Shown here piece after piece: positions 1-6,454 of a stretch of DNA of 36,056 nucleotides. The stretch is from Gemmatimonadales bacterium (lineage in GTDB: Bacteria; Gemmatimonadota; Gemmatimonadetes; Gemmatimonadales; GWC2-71-9). Where the stretch lies: the NCBI GenBank assembly GCA_013813435.1, contig JACCRS010000060.1, positions 1 through 36,056 on the forward strand, written 5' to 3'. Each line of letters opens with the position of its first letter. Within the stretch, counting starts at the first letter, position 1. Made by a program: the position numbers and the translations under genes. Under the pieces are notes generated by a model. The model ran no database searches. It saw only the letters and a program-made list of their open reading frames with translations, and had not been told where the DNA came from.

Positions 1-1
1 G

Positions 2-157
2 TACGATCCAGTCAACTACCACATGGTGCTGAATAGCGGCCTTCTGGGATTGGATGGCGTTACGGAGGTAATCGTGGGAGAGGCGTGCAGAAGGGGATGG
101 AGCGACCACAAACACGTGAGCGGGAAAAAAAACGTGAGCGGGTCAAGAGAAGCGTGA
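2..157 (+). CDS. C-terminal fragment, cytidylate kinase-like family protein (partial)
   Basis: Open at the left window edge; 51 residues remain, ending at TGA 155-157. The stretch around DPVNYHMVLNSGLLG resembles the C-terminal helix region of cytidylate kinase-like P-loop proteins, where a D-x2-x-Y-H-x-V-L-N pattern is usual; the nucleotide-binding part lies outside the window. The last ~15 residues (HVSGKKNVSGSREA) do not look like the domain and are encoded by the CGTGAGCGGG repeats of this gap, the stop codon itself lying in the third copy. It converges with the ATPase gene ending at 257. Family assignment is tentative because only the tail is visible; the reading frame and stop are seen directly. 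Confidence 0.5.
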   Translation, partial: YDPVNYHMVLNSGLLGLDGVTEVIVGEACRRGWSDHKHVSGKKNVSGSREA

Positions 158-250
158 GCGGGAAAAGCGACTTATACCCTTTGCTCTGGTTGGGATAGAT
201 AGCGTTGGGTTGGCCCGCCACCCGCTTACGCTCGTTCCTTCCCGCTTACG
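115..250. repeat. Dispersed short repeat: three CGTGAGCGGG copies facing two CGTAAGCGGG copies
   Basis: CGTGAGCGGG occurs at 115-124, 133-142 and 153-162 on the plus strand. Its near-identical partner CGTAAGCGGG occurs on the minus strand at 221-230 and 241-250. The two groups face each other, so the gap between two convergent genes could fold as a hairpin in either transcript. The unit shares the RAGCG core with the repeats at 3850-3924. It is not a CRISPR: copies are too short, unevenly spaced and in both orientations. It may act as a bidirectional terminator or mRNA end-protecting element; that role is inferred. Confidence 0.6.
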
Positions 251-256
251 CTTTAT

Positions 257-1720
257 TTACCCGAAAGAAATCCCCCCCTTCCCATAGCCCGGCTCCCGCC
301 GCTCGGGTTTCGCACGGGTGTAACCCAACTCCTCATTCCGGCTGATTCGTTTCTGCGCCGCGAGCCCCTCCAGCACTAGCTCGCATGCCGCCACTAATCG
401 GGGGGCGTCCTTGCTCGTCGCCAACCCGAACTCAGATACTACCTCCAGCAGTCCCGGGACCATTCCGAATCCCTGAAGGCAAAGGTCGGAGCGTTCGTCA
501 CCCGATACCTTCAGGGCACCGCCCTGGTCGAACCAGGCCACAATCTTGCCCAGATCGGCGCCACCCATTCGTTCCTCCATCACCCGTCCCGCGGCACGGC
601 GGATTAGATCGCGGGCGATCACGTCGCCACCCTGAAGCTCACCCTCATACTCGAGCTCGAGCTTACCGGTGATCGAAGGCACTGCGGCATACACGTCACT
701 GACGCGGGGCACCACACGCTCCTCGCTGAGGGCAGCGGTGCGTCGCTCGGCGTTCGAGACGGCATTCTCCAACACGCTGATGGGCAGACGCTGGCTGACC
801 CCTGACCGTTTGTCTATCCGCTTGTCCTCCCGAGCCTCGAACGCGACGCGCTCGATCACTTCCAGCACGAAGTCGGGAACATCGACGGCCGGGCCGTCAC
901 GCTCGGTCCAGGCCTCCTGGGTCGTGATCTCCATACCGAGCTGTACCGTGCGAGGATAATGGGTGATGACCTCGGACCCTATGCGATCCTTGAGTGGCGT
1001 GATGATCTTACCGCGGGCGGTGTAGTCTTCCGGATTTGCGGTGAAGGCCAGAAGCACGTCCAATGGCAGCCTTACGGGGTAGCCTTTGATCTGGACGTCG
1101 CCTTCCTGCATGATGTTGAAGAGGCCCACCTGTACCTTCCCCGACAGGTCCGGTAACTCGTTGATAGCGAAAATTCCGCGGTTGGCCCGCGGCAGGAGAC
1201 CAAAGTGCATGGTGAGCTCGTCGGATAACAGGTGGCCTCCCCGGGCGGCCTTGATCGGGTCGACATCACCTATAAGGTCGGCGATGGTTACGTCGGGGGT
1301 AGCCAGCTTCTCGACAAAGCGCTGATCCCGTCGTAGCCATGCAAGCGGAGTGGCGTCGCCGCACTCCGTCAGCAGTTCCCGGGCGTATTTGGAAATCGGC
1401 GCGAAAGGGTCGTCATTCACCTCGCTTCCCGCAACTATGGGAATTCGCTCGTCGAGAAGCCCGGTCAGCTCCCGCAGAATACGGCTCTTGGCCTGGCCCC
1501 GGAGGCCCAACAGAATGAAGTGATGGCGCGCTAACAGGGCGTTGACGATCTGGGGGAGAATCGTGTCCTCATAACCAACGATACCGGTGAACAGCGGTTT
1601 TCCGGAGCTGAGGCGGCCGAGCAGGTTGCTGCGGATCTCTTCTCGCACCGAGCGGCCTCGGAGCGGGGCCTCTGCCCAGCGGCTGTTCTTCAGTTCCCCA
1701 TAGGTGCGCGGATCTATCAT
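257..1720 (-). CDS. ChlI/MoxR-like AAA+ ATPase (magnesium chelatase subunit I-like)
   Basis: A 487-residue AAA+ protein of the magnesium-chelatase/MoxR clade. Walker A is GLRGQAKS (72-79). The ChlI-like stretch GLLPRANRGIFAINELPDL (about 174-192) carries Walker B, with Asn in place of the usual Asp before the catalytic Glu188. Sensor 1 is TANPED (227-232) and an arginine finger lies in PLKDRIGS (Arg246). Such ATPases usually remodel a partner carrying a von Willebrand A domain; no VWA gene follows here, the reading frame ending beside the repeat-filled gap. True chlorophyll synthesis is unlikely, as no other bch gene is visible. ATG start at 1720 overlaps by 4 bp a possible small upstream ORF. 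The family call is firm; substrate and partner are unknown. Confidence 0.85.
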   Translation of the reverse strand: MIDPRTYGELKNSRWAEAPLRGRSVREEIRSNLLGRLSSGKPLFTGIVGYEDTILPQIVNALLARHHFILLGLRGQAKSRILRELTGLLDERIPIVAGSEVNDDPFAPISKYARELLTECGDATPLAWLRRDQRFVEKLATPDVTIADLIGDVDPIKAARGGHLLSDELTMHFGLLPRANRGIFAINELPDLSGKVQVGLFNIMQEGDVQIKGYPVRLPLDVLLAFTANPEDYTARGKIITPLKDRIGSEVITHYPRTVQLGMEITTQEAWTERDGPAVDVPDFVLEVIERVAFEAREDKRIDKRSGVSQRLPISVLENAVSNAERRTAALSEERVVPRVSDVYAAVPSITGKLELEYEGELQGGDVIARDLIRRAAGRVMEERMGGADLGKIVAWFDQGGALKVSGDERSDLCLQGFGMVPGLLEVVSEFGLATSKDAPRLVAACELVLEGLAAQKRISRNEELGYTRAKPERREPGYGKGGISFG

Positions 1721-1908
1721 GGCTTTGGTTTCGCTAAGTATTCGAGACGCGGAGCGTCGTCGTAAGGCTTGAACCGATAATGTCTTAGGAAGTTGTCACT
1801 GCCGGCCCGGCGGCCCAAAGCCAACCGGTGCCGTTCTGCTTCTGCAAATCTTCTCACCTTGCACAAACGTAAATGGTGACGTACCTTCGCCCACAGTGCG
1901 GGGGCCAC
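1717..1908 (-). CDS. Possible small basic protein upstream of the ATPase
   Basis: A 63-codon GTG-initiated frame whose TGA overlaps the ATPase ATG (ATGA), the coupling pattern seen repeatedly in this window. The product is very basic in its first half (KVRHHLRLCKVRRF) and has no recognised domain, signal peptide or membrane segment. No good ribosome binding site is evident and the start is arbitrary. The 4-bp overlap is the only argument for it; it may equally be untranslated leader of the ATPase gene. Confidence 0.25.
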   Translation of the reverse strand: MAPALWAKVRHHLRLCKVRRFAEAERHRLALGRRAGSDNFLRHYRFKPYDDAPRLEYLAKPKP

Positions 1909-1957
1909 CTACGGCTCAGAACCTGGAATCCACCGCCAACTGCCCTCTGATGGAGTG

Positions 1958-2125
1958 ATGATGAAGACGATCCTGTTGCTGACCGCAGTTCTCGTGCTGG
2001 CTGGCTGTGGTGACAGAAGTGGTAACGGCTCGAGCGCCGATACGTCCGCTATGGCCCCCGCTATGTCTGACACTGCCGGTATGATGCATTCGGACTCAGC
2101 CATGATGCGAGACACGGCCCGCTAG
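1958..2125 (+). CDS. Small Met-rich lipoprotein (55 aa)
   Basis: A 55-codon gene starting ATG-ATG at 1958 behind a GGAG (1952-1955) and ending TAG at 2123-2125. The N-terminus MMKTILLLTAVLVLAGC is a lipoprotein signal peptide with lipobox LAGC; Cys17 would be lipidated. The mature part is only ~39 residues, acidic, and unusually rich in Met (MAPAMS, GMMHSDSAMMRD) with one His. It is a separate unit, antiparallel to the ATPase and YgfZ genes, and is followed 28 bp later by a hairpin terminator. Function is unknown. The Met/His/Asp spacing could bind soft metals such as copper, which is inference. Signal peptide, RBS and terminator together make it a convincing gene. Confidence 0.75.
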   Translation: MMKTILLLTAVLVLAGCGDRSGNGSSADTSAMAPAMSDTAGMMHSDSAMMRDTAR

Positions 2126-2153
2126 TACCGGCTTCGATCTCGCCGTCCGTTGG

Positions 2154-2180
2154 GCCCCGAGGGTAACTCGGGGCTCTTTC
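2154..2180 (+). terminator. Rho-independent terminator of the small lipoprotein gene
   Basis: GCCCCGAG (2154-2161) and CTCGGGGC (2167-2174) form a perfect 8-bp stem with loop GGTAA, followed by TCTTTCG. It lies 28 bp after the lipoprotein stop and before the convergent ygfZ end; the T-rich side is on the plus strand. Confidence 0.75.
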
Positions 2181-2190
2181 GTTGGAGGCA

Positions 2191-3177
2191 TTACCCGTCC
2201 AAATCTTCGGGACCGAACGGCAGCGCGACGACGGTGGCGGGTTGTCCCCCTGCCAGCAGCTCCTCGCCCACGCTTACTTCGCGACGAATCAGCCCCAGCC
2301 CAATGGCCCGGTCGTCGAGGCTGAGCGTAGAGCGCACGCTGCCCACCTCCCGCTCGCCTTTGTTGATCGTACGGCCGTGGAGCGGCTCCGGCATCCGCCA
2401 GCGCAGCCCCCGGAGCTCGCGGTTGGTGTGGCCGCGAAAGTGCAGCCGCGCCACCGTCTCCTGTCCGGTATAACAACCCTTGGTGTACGACACACCGCCG
2501 ATCTGGTCATACCGCACTTCCTGCGGGAGGGTTCGCTCGTCGATCTCAGCGCCGAGCGCGGGCCAGCCGCATAGGATCCGGGCTGCGTGGAGGTCGCTCT
2601 CGGTCCCCGCGAGGGCGCCGGCTGAGATCAGCCGCGAGCTTAGCGCGGCCAGGGCGGGACCGGCGCCTACGGCGACTGCTACGAAGGGTGCCGATTCGGG
2701 AGCCAGAGCCAGGGCCACGGGGCTTACCTCGCCACCAACTGAAGCAACCCGGCCTGACGACTCCGGCATGCCTACGCCTGATTCCGCCAGAGTCTGAAAT
2801 CCGCGGGCCCCGATCAGCCAGGCAGCGCAGACTTCGCCGGTGAGATCGACCATCTTGGCAAGGCGCGGCGGAAGCTGCCTGCGAAAGAGATCCAACGACG
2901 CCTCGTGTCCGGAGCGGGGGGCAATGAGAGTGATGGCATCAGCCTGGCGAAGAACCCAGTAGTCCACGACCAGGGCTCCTTTGGGCGTGAGCAGGGCGCC
3001 GTAAACCAGACTGTTGTCGCCCGGCTTCACTATATCGTTTGTGAGCAGACCCTGAAGGCAGGTGAGAGCGCCCGGACCCTGCACTCGAAAGACGGCAGGT
3101 TCGGTGGTCACCAGCACCGCCCCATGTCGCACTTCGGAGAGGCGGTCGCGATTCAGGGTAAGATCGAACTCAGACAT
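2191..3177 (-). CDS. ygfZ: YgfZ-type folate-binding protein, Fe-S cluster maintenance
   Basis: A 328-residue protein of the GcvT/YgfZ superfamily. The YgfZ signature K-G-C-Y-x-G-Q-E is present as KGCYTGQE (233-240, Cys235), followed by TVARLHFRGH. The N-terminal barrel shows the family pattern LTNDIV (45-50) and LTPKGALVVDY. Family members use tetrahydrofolate to help repair or assemble [4Fe-4S] enzymes, and are distinguished from glycine-cleavage GcvT by this Cys motif. The ATG at 3177 is preferred over an upstream in-frame start at 3213, which would run 44 bp into the HAD gene; with it the overlap is 8 bp. Its position in an operon with GlcF, which binds two [4Fe-4S] clusters, fits a maintenance role, though that link is inferred. 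Confidence 0.88.
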   Translation of the reverse strand: MSEFDLTLNRDRLSEVRHGAVLVTTEPAVFRVQGPGALTCLQGLLTNDIVKPGDNSLVYGALLTPKGALVVDYWVLRQADAITLIAPRSGHEASLDLFRRQLPPRLAKMVDLTGEVCAAWLIGARGFQTLAESGVGMPESSGRVASVGGEVSPVALALAPESAPFVAVAVGAGPALAALSSRLISAGALAGTESDLHAARILCGWPALGAEIDERTLPQEVRYDQIGGVSYTKGCYTGQETVARLHFRGHTNRELRGLRWRMPEPLHGRTINKGEREVGSVRSTLSLDDRAIGLGLIRREVSVGEELLAGGQPATVVALPFGPEDLDG

Positions 3178-3832
3178 GGGCCCAGGGAAGCTCGGTTGCA
3201 TCGTGGCCCACAAAGTCGCGCCATACCAGATCGGCGTCGCCGAAGGCGTCCACCGGATACGATGTGGCCAACATGGCGCATCGAAGCCCGGCGGCGCGCG
3301 CGGCCGTCAGTCCGGGTATCGAGTCCTCAACCACGACGCAGCGTTTGGGGAGGAGGTCGAGCTTCTGGCGTGCACGGTTGTACCCCTGCGGATCCGGCTT
3401 GCAGGCACCGACGTCCTCCGCCGCGATGATCTCCGCGAAGTGGGGCCGAAGTCCGGCCAGTTGCAGCACCAAATCGATCTCGCTCCTGAGGGCTCCTGAT
3501 ACGATGGCCAGCTGAAAGCCGTCGAGCGCCGCGTTCTCGATGAAATCCGCCACCCCGGGCACCAGTCGCATGGTTGCTCGGATCGACCGCTCGTACTCAA
3601 CATGCTTGCGAGCGATTGCCTCCTGCAGTGCAGGCTCGTCCGCCGGCCGTCCCATACGCTCAAAGGTGAAACGAAAGCACTCGCGGTCGTCGAACCCGAG
3701 ATACTCGCGGTAGTAGGTATCCCGATCGAGCGTGTAACCATATTGAGTAAGCGTCGCGATCAACGCATCGCAATGCTGAGGCTCATCGTCAACGATTACT
3801 CCATTGAAGTCGAACAGGATGCCGGAAGTCAT
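3170..3832 (-). CDS. HAD-superfamily phosphatase/phosphomutase with DFN motif
   Basis: A 220-residue HAD subfamily IA protein, closest in appearance to beta-phosphoglucomutase/phosphoglycolate phosphatase. Motif I reads FDFNGVIVDDE (7-17): nucleophile Asp8 is present but the usual general acid/base Asp at +2 is Asn10. Motif II is VSGA (Ser112), motif III has Lys145 in CKPDPQGY, and motif IV is VVVEDSIPG (Glu169-Asp170). The alpha-helical cap follows residue 15. It lies between glcF and ygfZ on the same strand, so a role in removing 2-phosphoglycolate or a related sugar phosphate is plausible but unproven. The Asn substitution could slow phosphoenzyme hydrolysis or favour a mutase-like or regulatory role. 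A 27-bp inverted repeat occupies its leader. Confidence 0.82.
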   Translation of the reverse strand: MTSGILFDFNGVIVDDEPQHCDALIATLTQYGYTLDRDTYYREYLGFDDRECFRFTFERMGRPADEPALQEAIARKHVEYERSIRATMRLVPGVADFIENAALDGFQLAIVSGALRSEIDLVLQLAGLRPHFAEIIAAEDVGACKPDPQGYNRARQKLDLLPKRCVVVEDSIPGLTAARAAGLRCAMLATSYPVDAFGDADLVWRDFVGHDATELPWAHV

Positions 3833-3849
3833 GGAGAAGGTATAACCGG

Positions 3850-3924
3850 GTGAGCGGTGAGCGGTAAGCGGTAAGCGGGAAGGGTAGCCATAGGCCTGCT
3901 CACCGTTTACCGCTCACCGCTTAC
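3850..3924. repeat. 27-bp inverted repeat built of AGC-core heptamers
   Basis: Left arm 3850-3876 is a tandem of heptamers GTGAGCG, GTGAGCG, GTAAGCG, GTAAGC. The right arm 3898-3924 is its inverted copy, 24 of 27 positions matching, with a 21-nt loop (3877-3897). The right arm contains the glcF stop codon (3907-3909) and codes for its last residues VSGER. In the minus-strand message this would be a long hairpin between glcF and the HAD gene (ATG at 3832), able to act as attenuator, processing site or 3' stabiliser. It is related by core and period to the repeats at 115-250 and 12020-12068. Confidence 0.8.
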
Positions 3925-5217
3925 TTCGTAGTATCCCGCCTCCTCATACGACAGGTCGAGCAGCTCCACCGGGTGGGCAACGCCGATGGGGAGGCCCGCC
4001 GCACGAAGCCCGGCCCCGATCTGCATGAGACAGCCGGGATTTCCGGTGACGATCAGATCAGGCCTGGGCTGGGCGGCCGCAAAGCTCGCGATCTTGTCGT
4101 CGAGCACCGCTCGCGCCATTTGGGGACGGAGTACGGAGTATATCCCGGCGCTGCCGCAGCAGCGATCGGATCCCGGTAAGATCTGCAGACGCAGATCCGG
4201 CACGGCACCGAGAAGGGCGAGCGGAGCCTGGTGAACTCGCTGGGCGTGCTGCAGATGGCAGGGCGCGTCATAGGCCACCTCCAGACCGATCGGCGCCCCC
4301 GCGCGCGGGCCTCGCTCCGCCAGCAGTTCGGAGATGTCACGCACTTTGGCCGCCATCTTTGCGGCGGTGGGAGAACCGAGCAGGCGGCCGTATTCCTTGA
4401 GCAGCGCGCCGCAGCCCGCACTGTTGACCGCGATGAAATCAGCCTGGTCCGACAAAACCGCGACGTTCGCCTCCGCGAGAGACCGGGCGGCGCCCGCATT
4501 TCCCGCGTGCTCGTGCAGCGCCCCGCAGCAGGCTTGACCACGGACCTCGACCACCTGGTATCCATTCACCTCCAGCGTACGCCTGGTGGCCGCGTGCACG
4601 TGGCTGAACAGAGCGTTCATGACGCAGCCCCGGAAGAGGGCAACGGTGGGGCGGGGCAGCGGGGCTGCACCAGGGGTGGGCAGGTAATTCCCCGGCCTCC
4701 CTGTTTGTGATGGGCTGTTGCTGCTCGGCCGACCCGCCGCCCCGTTGAGTCGCTGTTCCGAAGAAGCGGCCAGCATGCCCAACCCGAATCCGAAACGACT
4801 GCGGCCGGACAACAGCTGGGGGAGGCCAGTGGCCCGCAGCGTCCGGGCTAGAGCGAACAGCGGGCGCCAGACCGCTCGATGTTGGAAAACTCCCAGGACC
4901 GCGCGAGCCATCGGCGAGAGGCCGCGGGCTTCGAAGATCTGTTCCCGAGCGGCTTCCAGCCCGCTTCCATAGCCAACACCGGACGGGCATACCGGTTCGC
5001 AGCCTCGGCAGCCAAGACATGCATCCAGGTGCTCCAACAATGCGGGGTCATGCGGGCTCATCTCGCCCCGTTCGAGCGCCCGCATCAGTACGATCCGGCC
5101 CCTTGGACTGTGACCCTCGTCTCCCGTGACCAAGTAGGTGGGACAAGCGGGAAGGCAGAAGCCGCAATGCACGCAAGGGTCGAGGGAGGCGTAATTCCGC
5201 CGTTGCGCCTCAAGCAT
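3907..5217 (-). CDS. glcF: Glycolate oxidase iron-sulfur subunit GlcF
   Basis: A 436-residue subunit that passes electrons from the GlcD/GlcE flavins. Two ferredoxin-type motifs are visible: CVHCGFCLPACP (Cys15, 18, 21, 25) and CLGCRGCEPVCP (Cys67, 70, 73, 77). Two CCG-type domains follow, with QACCGALHEHAG, DAPCHLQHAQ and DRCCGSAGIYS. Length and order match GlcF. The ATG at 5217 is chosen because it begins just before the first cluster and gives an 8-bp overlap with glcE; a longer frame to 5313 would run about 100 bp into glcE. The extreme C-terminus VSGER is encoded by a dispersed repeat arm and is probably not functional sequence. It is third in the glcD-glcE-glcF order. Confidence 0.95.
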   Translation of the reverse strand: MLEAQRRNYASLDPCVHCGFCLPACPTYLVTGDEGHSPRGRIVLMRALERGEMSPHDPALLEHLDACLGCRGCEPVCPSGVGYGSGLEAAREQIFEARGLSPMARAVLGVFQHRAVWRPLFALARTLRATGLPQLLSGRSRFGFGLGMLAASSEQRLNGAAGRPSSNSPSQTGRPGNYLPTPGAAPLPRPTVALFRGCVMNALFSHVHAATRRTLEVNGYQVVEVRGQACCGALHEHAGNAGAARSLAEANVAVLSDQADFIAVNSAGCGALLKEYGRLLGSPTAAKMAAKVRDISELLAERGPRAGAPIGLEVAYDAPCHLQHAQRVHQAPLALLGAVPDLRLQILPGSDRCCGSAGIYSVLRPQMARAVLDDKIASFAAAQPRPDLIVTGNPGCLMQIGAGLRAAGLPIGVAHPVELLDLSYEEAGYYEVSGER

Positions 5218-6454
5218 TGTCGGCACCCTCCAGGGCGACAGTGAGGCACTGGCCGGGATCGAACGTGTCTCGTAGCCGTCCGACCAGCTGTCCCACCCCC
5301 TCGCGGTACGCACCGAAGTGTCCCAGAGCCCGGCGCACCGGCCACGGTGCCCGCTCCAGAGTCATGGGGATCTCACGGGCAGCCGCGGCGCGCCGGAGTG
5401 AGCGAAGCTGCTCGATCGGAGCATCCCCGGTCCAACGGATCATGCCCAGCCCCGCACCAGCGGAAATCAGGCCTTCGTCGAGATCGTGAGACAACAAATC
5501 GATGGTCTCGTCCACTCCGTCACCTAGCACGCCGAGCCGGAGCGTGATGGGGCCACCGAGACTGCCTCGTGCGGCCACGCTCCAGAATGCAGCGGTACGA
5601 TCGGCGGGGAGCGGTTGCCATTTCTGGTCTCCGAAGGAGCCGAGCCGCCGCACGTCGGCCTGGACCGCGGCATCGGTGCCGAGAAACCGTGCAGCCAGCA
5701 CCCATTCAGATTCGGCTGCAAGGGCAGGGGAGAGCAGCTCTAGCGCGCTCGGCAGCAGGTGAACCGAGACCAGATCACGCGCCGCAGAGGTGAGGACATC
5801 GCGCGGTCCCCGTGCGACGAGGGTGACATCGGCTCGCGGCAGCGCCCTGAGACGAAGATGAACATCCGCAATGATACCGAAACCTCCGAAGCCACCCACC
5901 TGAAGTTTGGTGAGGTCGTACCCGGCCACGTTCTTCACTACCCGGCCCCCGGCGTTCACCAGCCGCCCGTCGCCGGTGGCGACCGTACAGCCCAATACAT
6001 GATCCCGCACCGGCCCGAAGCCGTGGCGTAAGGGACCGGCGGTAGCGGTAGCGATAACCGACCCGATGCTCCGCTCGGGGCGTCCGGGCGGGTCCACGGC
6101 GAGCCACATGCCGTAATCGGCCAACCGCCGTCTCAGCGCCTCGAGCGATGCGCCGGCCTGAACCGTAGCTACCAGATCCGCGGGGCTTACCGACACGATC
6201 TGCTCCAGTGCCACGGTGCTGACGACGAGGTCTGCTGGAGCGTCGGGTGGAAGCCACGTTCCCCGGCCTTCAACCCGAATCTTCCACCCTTCTTCATGCG
6301 CCAGACGGCACACCAGGGATAGCGCGTCGCTGGTGTCGGGGTTGGCTCTGGCCAGGCCCCGAGCATCTCGGTCAACGCCGGATGTCCCCAGCAGTGCGCG
6401 AAGGCGCGTGAAAATGGCGTTGCTCAAGCGCGGGCGCTCTTCACTGCATGCCAT
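5210..6454 (-). CDS. glcE: Glycolate oxidase FAD-binding subunit GlcE
   Basis: A 414-residue FAD_binding_4 (PCMH-type) protein, shorter than GlcD and between glcD and glcF, as expected for GlcE. The FAD fold is seen in VATVQAGASLEALRRRLADYG, then DPPGRPERSIGSVIATATAGPLRHGFGPVRD, and VNAGGRVVKNVAGYDLTKLQVGGFGGFGII, all characteristic. It oxidises glycolate to glyoxylate together with GlcD and GlcF. Two starts are possible: ATG at 6454, overlapping glcD by 31 bp, or TTG at 6427, giving a 4-bp TTGA overlap with the glcD stop like many pairs here. The longer form is listed. Its end overlaps glcF by 8 bp, indicating one coupled transcript. Confidence 0.92.
   Translation of the reverse strand: MACSEERPRLSNAIFTRLRALLGTSGVDRDARGLARANPDTSDALSLVCRLAHEEGWKIRVEGRGTWLPPDAPADLVVSTVALEQIVSVSPADLVATVQAGASLEALRRRLADYGMWLAVDPPGRPERSIGSVIATATAGPLRHGFGPVRDHVLGCTVATGDGRLVNAGGRVVKNVAGYDLTKLQVGGFGGFGIIADVHLRLRALPRADVTLVARGPRDVLTSAARDLVSVHLLPSALELLSPALAAESEWVLAARFLGTDAAVQADVRRLGSFGDQKWQPLPADRTAAFWSVAARGSLGGPITLRLGVLGDGVDETIDLLSHDLDEGLISAGAGLGMIRWTGDAPIEQLRSLRRAAAAREIPMTLERAPWPVRRALGHFGAYREGVGQLVGRLRDTFDPGQCLTVALEGADNA

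Noticed and set aside
112-252. Repeats at the left edge as a CRISPR array
   Set aside because: Units are only 10 bp, unevenly spaced, present in both orientations and no cas genes are in view.
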